A stretch of DNA of 64,000 nucleotides, from NCBI GenBank assembly GCA_965229635.1, contig OZ245894.1, forward strand, positions 8,060,001-8,124,000, read 5' to 3'. The first letter of the stretch is position 1; every line of letters starts with the position of its first letter. This stretch comes from BQJU01 sp965229635. GTDB taxonomy: Bacteria; Bacteroidota; Bacteroidia; Chitinophagales; Saprospiraceae. The notes beneath the pieces are model-generated. The model did no database searches, was not told where the DNA came from, and was given only the letters and a program-made list of their open reading frames with translations. Below are positions 59,351 through 64,000 of this stretch, in pieces. The position numbers and the translations under genes are program-made.

Positions 59351-61615
59351 TTACCCCAGTACTGCATTATCACCGAGGAACGGCTGGCTGTAGTGCCGCT
59401 TTTCGGTGGCTTTGTACAGTGCATTGGCTACCGCCCCAAATATTGGCGGAAACGGTGGTTCTCCCAGTCCGGTGGGCGCAATTTCGTTTTGCACAAAATG
59501 TACTTCAATTGCTTTGGGTGCTTCGCCCATGCGGATCATGCGGTATTTGTCAAAGTTGTTTTTGGTAGGTACGCCGTCCTTAAAAGTCATTTCACCGTAG
59601 AAAGCATTGCCAATGCCATCCACAATACCGCCCTCGGCCATATTGGCTGCCGCATCGGGGTTGACCACAATACCGCAGTCAATGGCACAAGTTACTTTCT
59701 CAACTACGGGCTTGCCATCCTGAACGGTCAAATCCAGTACATGGGCCGCGTAGGAATTGTGGCAGAAATAAGCCGAAACGCCCCGGTGAAGATCACCGTC
59801 ATTTTTGCCCCAATTGGACTTTTCCTTGACTAATTCCAACACTCCGGCATAACGGGCCGCATCGTAGTCATTGGATTCACCAACGGGATTGTCCTGCGCA
59901 CGTTGCAGCAATTCCAACCGAAAATCAATCGGGTCTTTGCCCATTTCCTCGGCTATTTCATCCAGGAAAGCCTGTTCGGCACCAGCCATAAAATTGGAAC
60001 GTGGCGCGCGGAAGGCACCAATGGTAATATTAGAGTCAATCGACCATTCCTCAGCCAGGTAATTGTCAATGGCTCCGGCAGGAAAGCGGTTGGCGAACAA
60101 CGGACTTTCCGGAATACCTCCGGCCTTGACATGCAGGGCCACCAGGTTATTATTTTCATCCAAAGCCGCCCGGTAGGTGGCCTGGTAGGTTGGGCGATAA
60201 ATGCCGTTGGTCATATCATCTTCACGGGTATACATGAGCTTCACGGGAGCATTGACCTGCTGCGAGATCAGCGCTGCTTCGACCATATAATGCGAATACG
60301 CCCGGCGACCAAAGCCACCGCCCATCCGGGTCATTTCTATTTCAATATTCTCCACCGGAATACCCATTCTGGCCGCGATGGTGGGTTCAATCATGCCCGG
60401 TGCCTGCAACGGTCCGGCAATCCATACCTTGTCGCCGTCAACGTGCGCGAAGGAGTTCATCGGCTCCATACAATTGTGCGCCAGGTAAGGCGCAGAATAG
60501 GTACGTTCGATGACTTTGGTGGCATTTTTAAAGGCTGCCTCCGGATCACCGTCCTTTCGGACAATTTTGCCGGGTTTGGATGCATAAGCCTCCATCTCTG
60601 ATTTGTGATCGGCTGTGGTTTCGAGTCCTGCAGGTACATTTCTGGTTGACTTACCCCTAAAGCCATTGATCGTTTCCACAAAGGCTTCGGTGCTCTGCCA
60701 ATCCACTTGTAGGGCTTTCTTGGCGTTCATCACCTCCCAGGTGGAGTTGCCCACAATGGCGACCAACTCGGGAAAAGCATTGGTGTCAAACCCACCTTTT
60801 TGAAAGCCTTCATTGTATGATTTAATACTAAAAACATCCTTAATGCCCGGCATGGCCTTGATATCGTCCAGGTTGCGAATGGCTTCAAACTTCATCCCAA
60901 AGGCCGGTGGATGTTCGATCATGGCAATCAAGGTGCCTTCGCGGTGGTAGTCTACGCCAAACATCGGCTGTCCCGTCACAATCCTCAATCCGTCCACATT
61001 TTTCTTGGAATGACCGATGATATTAAAATCCTTGATTTCTTTAAGCTCTACCTCTTCCGGAACGGGAATCTCCGCTGCGGCCGAAGCCATCTCGCCGTAA
61101 CCGGCCGATTTGCCGCTGGCCTCGTGGTGCAAAACACCGGCTTTAGTCGTAATTTCACTCACCGGAACCTCCCAGGCTTTGGCTGCGGCTTCTTTGAGCA
61201 TGTGTCGGGCAGAAGCACCTGCCATGCGCAAGCCTTCCCAGCGGGACATGATGCCCCGGCTACCTCCGGTAAATTGCATACCGTACAGCTCCGCATTGTA
61301 GGGCGCCATTTCCGAAAGGACATTTTTCCAGTCCACATCCAGTTCCTCGGCCACAATCATCGGCATGGACGTTTTGATGTTCTGGCCAAATTCCGGATTG
61401 GGCGTGTAGACGGTCACTACCCCATTGTTGCCAATTTTCAAATAAGAATTGATCTCAAACCACTCATCGGGCATGACCAGTCCGGGTTCTGCTGTTTCCT
61501 CAATGGAAGGTGTACAGCCCGTCAGCCAGTTGAAGCCAATCATCAGGCCACCTCCGGCCATGACGGAAGATTTTAGAAAAGAACGTCGATTATAGGAAGT
61601 TTTTATAAGCGTCAT
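59351..61615 (-). CDS. iorB: Molybdopterin-binding aldehyde/isoquinoline oxidoreductase large subunit (copy 1)
   Basis: 754 aa, a close paralogue of 57078-59336 (shared start MTLIKTSYNRRSFLK, Tat motif, LAHNCMEPMN, RMGGGFGRRAY, GLGEPPFPPIFGAVANAL). All cofactor motifs are intact in both copies. Either the two form alternative complexes with the single Fe-S subunit or they differ in substrate. Confidence 0.9.
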   Translation of the reverse strand: MTLIKTSYNRRSFLKSSVMAGGGLMIGFNWLTGCTPSIEETAEPGLVMPDEWFEINSYLKIGNNGVVTVYTPNPEFGQNIKTSMPMIVAEELDVDWKNVLSEMAPYNAELYGMQFTGGSRGIMSRWEGLRMAGASARHMLKEAAAKAWEVPVSEITTKAGVLHHEASGKSAGYGEMASAAAEIPVPEEVELKEIKDFNIIGHSKKNVDGLRIVTGQPMFGVDYHREGTLIAMIEHPPAFGMKFEAIRNLDDIKAMPGIKDVFSIKSYNEGFQKGGFDTNAFPELVAIVGNSTWEVMNAKKALQVDWQSTEAFVETINGFRGKSTRNVPAGLETTADHKSEMEAYASKPGKIVRKDGDPEAAFKNATKVIERTYSAPYLAHNCMEPMNSFAHVDGDKVWIAGPLQAPGMIEPTIAARMGIPVENIEIEMTRMGGGFGRRAYSHYMVEAALISQQVNAPVKLMYTREDDMTNGIYRPTYQATYRAALDENNNLVALHVKAGGIPESPLFANRFPAGAIDNYLAEEWSIDSNITIGAFRAPRSNFMAGAEQAFLDEIAEEMGKDPIDFRLELLQRAQDNPVGESNDYDAARYAGVLELVKEKSNWGKNDGDLHRGVSAYFCHNSYAAHVLDLTVQDGKPVVEKVTCAIDCGIVVNPDAAANMAEGGIVDGIGNAFYGEMTFKDGVPTKNNFDKYRMIRMGEAPKAIEVHFVQNEIAPTGLGEPPFPPIFGAVANALYKATEKRHYSQPFLGDNAVLG

Positions 61616-61686
61616 AAGAAGTTGTGTTTTGGACTTTGGCGAGGTGCCATTATTGAAGTCATAAATCTGAATAAGCGAAGGGAAAC

Positions 61687-62145
61687 CTATCCCATTTTTG
61701 CGGCCGTCTTGATGGCGGCTTTGATGCGGGTGTACGTGCCGCAGCGGCAGATATTGCCGTGCATGGCGGCATCGATATCCGCATCACTTGGATTGGCATT
61801 GTCATTTAGCAAAGAAGCTGCGCTCATAATTTGTCCGGCCTGGCAATAGCCGCATTGAGGCACATCGTGTTCCAGCCACGCCTTCTGTAGCCGATGATCG
61901 CCCCTTTCAGAAAGTCCTTCGATGGTAGTCACGGCCTGGTCACCCACTGACGAGATCGGCAACACACAGGAACGCATCGCCACGCCGTTTAGGTGAACCG
62001 TGCAGGCACCGCATTGTGCAATGCCGCAGCCGTATTTGGTGCCAAGTAAATTGAGGTGGTCTCTTAAAACCCAGAGCAGTGGAGTGCCGGGGTCAACATC
62101 GACCTGTTGTTCTTTTCCGTTGATGTTCAGTTTGAAGCTTGCCAT
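61687..62145 (-). CDS. iorA: (2Fe-2S)-binding subunit of the molybdenum hydroxylase
   Basis: 152 aa. N-terminal plant-type [2Fe-2S] domain (CGIAQCGACTVHLNG and C further on), C-terminal four-helix [2Fe-2S] domain (CGYCQAGQIM and CRCGTY). Passes electrons from the Mo site to an acceptor, probably a periplasmic cytochrome encoded elsewhere. It has no Tat signal, so it should be exported with its partner. First gene of the operon. Confidence 0.93.
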   Translation of the reverse strand: MASFKLNINGKEQQVDVDPGTPLLWVLRDHLNLLGTKYGCGIAQCGACTVHLNGVAMRSCVLPISSVGDQAVTTIEGLSERGDHRLQKAWLEHDVPQCGYCQAGQIMSAASLLNDNANPSDADIDAAMHGNICRCGTYTRIKAAIKTAAKMG

Positions 62146-62176
62146 GTATTGGAGGATTGTTGTTTAGGAGAATATC

Positions 62177-62184
62177 CAAAGATA
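62177..62184 (-). promoter_or_regulatory. -7 element of the molybdenum hydroxylase operon
   Basis: The minus strand reads TATCTTTG, 32 bp before the ATG at 62145. The direct repeats at 62215-62244 lie upstream, in position for activator contact. Confidence 0.55.
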
Positions 62185-62207
62185 CAATTTAATCATTTTA
62201 GGATACT

Positions 62208-62261
62208 TACCCAAATTACGGATATGGCTACCATTATTACGGATGTTGAGAAATTTGGGTA
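62208..62261. promoter_or_regulatory. AraC-type operator between divergent genes
   Basis: Direct repeat ATTACGGAT at 62215-62223 and 62236-62244, exactly 21 bp apart, within an inverted repeat TACCCAAATT (62208-62217) / AATTTGGGTA (62252-62261). The direct repeat fits an AraC-family monomer pair; the inverted arms may make a second, symmetric site. Confidence 0.65.
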
Positions 62262-62282
62262 GTTTTTAAAGAAATTCTGTGC

Positions 62283-62290
62283 TAATTTTG
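62283..62290 (+). promoter_or_regulatory. -7 element of the AraC-type regulator gene
   Basis: TAATTTTG matches the consensus and lies 18 bp before the ATG at 62309, which argues against an alternative start at 62279. Confidence 0.55.
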
Positions 62291-62308
62291 AGAAAAAAGA
62301 AATTCAAC

Positions 62309-63214
62309 ATGACCAAAATAAAGGATTTGGTAATGGTCAACGATTACTGCGCCCGATTCAACTTATCTACCCTGCATCCTCTGGTAAGTGTAGTGGATGT
62401 TTCGGAAGGAATTTGGAAAGAACAGAAGAAAGTTGAAGCAATTCGCTATAATTTTTATGCCGTATTCTTGAAGCAAGGGCAGCAATGCATATTGAGATAC
62501 GGGCGTAAAAATTACGATTACCAGGACGGCACACTGGTCTTTGTCGGTCCCGGGCAGGTAGTCAATATCACGAATATCGATCCCAATTATAAACCCTCAG
62601 GATACGCATTATTGTTTCACCCTGATCTGTTTCGGGGAACGACTTTTAGCAGTAGCATGGAAAAATATTCCTTTTTCTCCTATGAACTCCACGAAGCCTT
62701 ACACATCTCACAGCGAGAGCGACAAATTGTATTGGACTGCTTTGATAAAATTCGCTATGAACTTTCTCAAGGGATAGACAAACATAGCAAGCAACTGATC
62801 GTGTCCAATATCGAACTCTTTCTGAATTATTGCACCCGTTTTTATGACCGCCAATTCATCACTCGCGACACCGTAAACTTAGGGGTCATTGAGCAATTTG
62901 AATCGTCCCTGAATGCCTACTTCAAGACTGGTAAGGCCCGAGAATTAGGCATTCCCACTGTGAGTTACTTTGCCGATGAGCTACATCTCTCCCCAAACTA
63001 TTTTGGCGATTTGGTGAAAAAAGAAACCGGGAAAAGCGCTCAGGAATACATTCAGGCCAAGCTGATAGAGGTGGCCAAAGAAAAGATATTTGATCCAGAG
63101 AAATCAGTGAGTGAAATTGCCTATGAACTTGGCTTTAAATACCCACAGCACTTCACCCGTTTCTTTAAAAATAAAGCGGGGTATACGCCTAATGAGTACA
63201 GGAAATTAAATTGA
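62309..63214 (+). CDS. AraC-family transcriptional regulator
   Basis: 301 aa. N-terminal cupin-like sensing part (about 25-150, YNFYAVFLKQGQQCILRYGR), linker helix, and C-terminal double HTH (about 205-300) with FADELHLSPNYFGDLVKKET and SVSEIAYELGFKYPQHFTRF. Divergent from the molybdenum hydroxylase operon with a shared 163-bp control region, so it likely activates it in response to an aromatic or aldehyde substrate. Confidence 0.92.
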   Translation: MTKIKDLVMVNDYCARFNLSTLHPLVSVVDVSEGIWKEQKKVEAIRYNFYAVFLKQGQQCILRYGRKNYDYQDGTLVFVGPGQVVNITNIDPNYKPSGYALLFHPDLFRGTTFSSSMEKYSFFSYELHEALHISQRERQIVLDCFDKIRYELSQGIDKHSKQLIVSNIELFLNYCTRFYDRQFITRDTVNLGVIEQFESSLNAYFKTGKARELGIPTVSYFADELHLSPNYFGDLVKKETGKSAQEYIQAKLIEVAKEKIFDPEKSVSEIAYELGFKYPQHFTRFFKNKAGYTPNEYRKLN

Positions 63215-63339
63215 AGGCCGATCGCCCATTTCTTAATAAGACGCCTCTGCTTTTCATTTACCCGCTCACCATCCGGTTATTCCTGATCATCATGGTCTAA
63301 AGTGCAATATTTTTTATATTTCCTTCTTTAAACCTTACT

Positions 63340-64000
63340 ATGAAAAAGCATCTAACCTACATCAGAATAATCGGTGCAATGCTGATTATTGGCGGGCTGT
63401 CACTCCTTAATGCCTGCAAGGATTCTAATGCAGCGTCGGCAGTGGAACAAACTACAAAGCCATACAAGTTCGTCATCATCTTTGCCGATGATCTTGGGTA
63501 CGGTGACCTCGGGGTGTACGGTCACCCCACCATTCGCACGCCCCACCTTGATAAAATGGCGGCTGAAGGCCAAAAGTGGACCAATTTCTATGTTGGCGCC
63601 AGTGTGTGTACACCAAGCCGGGCTGCCCTGTTGACGGGACGGCTGCCTGTGAGAAGTGGCATGTCAAGCAATGTGAGTCGCGTACTTTTCCCCGACTCGG
63701 AAAGAGGGCTGCCGGCCAGCGAAGTAACTCTGGCGGAGCAGATGAAGAAGGCAGGATATGCTACTGCCTGTATCGGCAAATGGCATTTGGGACATAAAGA
63801 AGCCTACCTTCCTACCAGTCATGGCTTTGATTATTATTACGGCATCCCGTACAGTAACGATATGGACAACATTACCAAATTCGGTCCTGAGTTGAGCTAT
63901 ATTGATTTTTGGAAAACAGAGGAACGAAAAGATTTCAACACCTTCAATGTTCCGCTTATGCGGAATACGGAAATCATCGAAAGGCCCGCCGACCAGCACA
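63340..64000 (+). CDS. Sulfatase lipoprotein, 3' end outside window
   Basis: 220 codons to the window edge. Lipobox LLNAC with Cys26. Type I sulfatase fold: IFADDLGYGDLG (metal aspartates 50-51), CTPSRAALLTGR with Cys90 as the formylglycine precursor, and IGKWHLGH. Needs a formylglycine-generating enzyme encoded elsewhere. Acts in the periplasm or at the surface on sulfated glycans or aryl sulfates; the substrate cannot be told. Confidence 0.95.
   Translation, partial: MKKHLTYIRIIGAMLIIGGLSLLNACKDSNAASAVEQTTKPYKFVIIFADDLGYGDLGVYGHPTIRTPHLDKMAAEGQKWTNFYVGASVCTPSRAALLTGRLPVRSGMSSNVSRVLFPDSERGLPASEVTLAEQMKKAGYATACIGKWHLGHKEAYLPTSHGFDYYYGIPYSNDMDNITKFGPELSYIDFWKTEERKDFNTFNVPLMRNTEIIERPADQH

Overview
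This window is from a member of the Bacteroidota, most likely a Saprospirales (Lewinella-like) marine or wastewater lineage. The evidence is a long TonB-dependent receptor beside a large secreted protein, type IX secretion (T9SS) sorting tails, cohesin, dockerin, FN3 and SprB-type repeats, LytTR two-component signalling, and the Bacteroidota promoter signature (-7 TAnnTTTG). The placement below phylum is inference from gene style.

Layout. 1-7.3 kb: secreted protein (cut by the window edge), TonB-dependent receptor and a lipoprotein. 7.3-9.2 kb: an IS481-like insertion sequence with 28-bp perfect inverted ends, sitting inside a repetitive tract. 9.2-11.7 kb: housekeeping dapA, a DUF6913-type gene and accA. 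12.0-12.3 kb: two mosaic tRNA-Asp-like copies in tandem, then an intact tRNA-Asp(GTC).

12.3-33.16 kb: an integrative element of about 20.9 kb in the 3' end of tRNA-Asp, bounded by an exact 24-bp direct repeat (12302-12325 and 33137-33160). It encodes a tyrosine recombinase, an arm-domain-like protein, an excisionase, a VirE/VapE primase-helicase, small zinc-ribbon proteins, an ASCH-like phage protein, a Roc-COR GTPase with an alanine-rich N-terminus, an IS110-family element with a structured non-coding 3' region, an RHH protein, and a Czc/Cus-type heavy-metal efflux cargo operon. No relaxase, coupling protein or capsid gene is visible, so it looks more like a phage-satellite-type or minimal mobilizable island than an ICE. 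Its intergenic spaces are filled with short-word repeat arrays. The most striking are four consecutive cassettes (19.47-20.14 kb) with identical geometry: seven copies of a heptamer T-NNN-CAA at offsets 0, 10, 17(inverted), 62(inverted), 75, 86 and 96, around a conserved TTGRTARTCA...GTTA core. The three variable bases differ between cassettes (ACG, GTC, GTG, GTT) but agree, with few exceptions, at all seven sites of a cassette. This is the strongest candidate here for an undescribed system.

33.4-45.3 kb: a LytTR sensor/regulator pair divergent from a tightly coupled operon (DUF2147-like protein, ABC-substrate-binding/TolC fusion, RND adaptor, RND pump, beta-barrel protein, membrane class III cyclase, HtrA-like protease). 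45.3-48.4 kb: a broken copy of the island RHH gene tail plus its terminator, joined to an arsenic operon (ACR3, ArsC, an exported ArsC paralogue, ArsR). 48.5-55.5 kb: two coupled giant T9SS proteins. 55.9-56.6 kb: MtfA-like peptidase. 57.1-62.1 kb: a Tat-exported molybdenum hydroxylase operon with a duplicated large subunit, divergent from an AraC regulator with a clear direct-repeat operator. 63.3 kb to the end: a sulfatase lipoprotein cut by the window edge.
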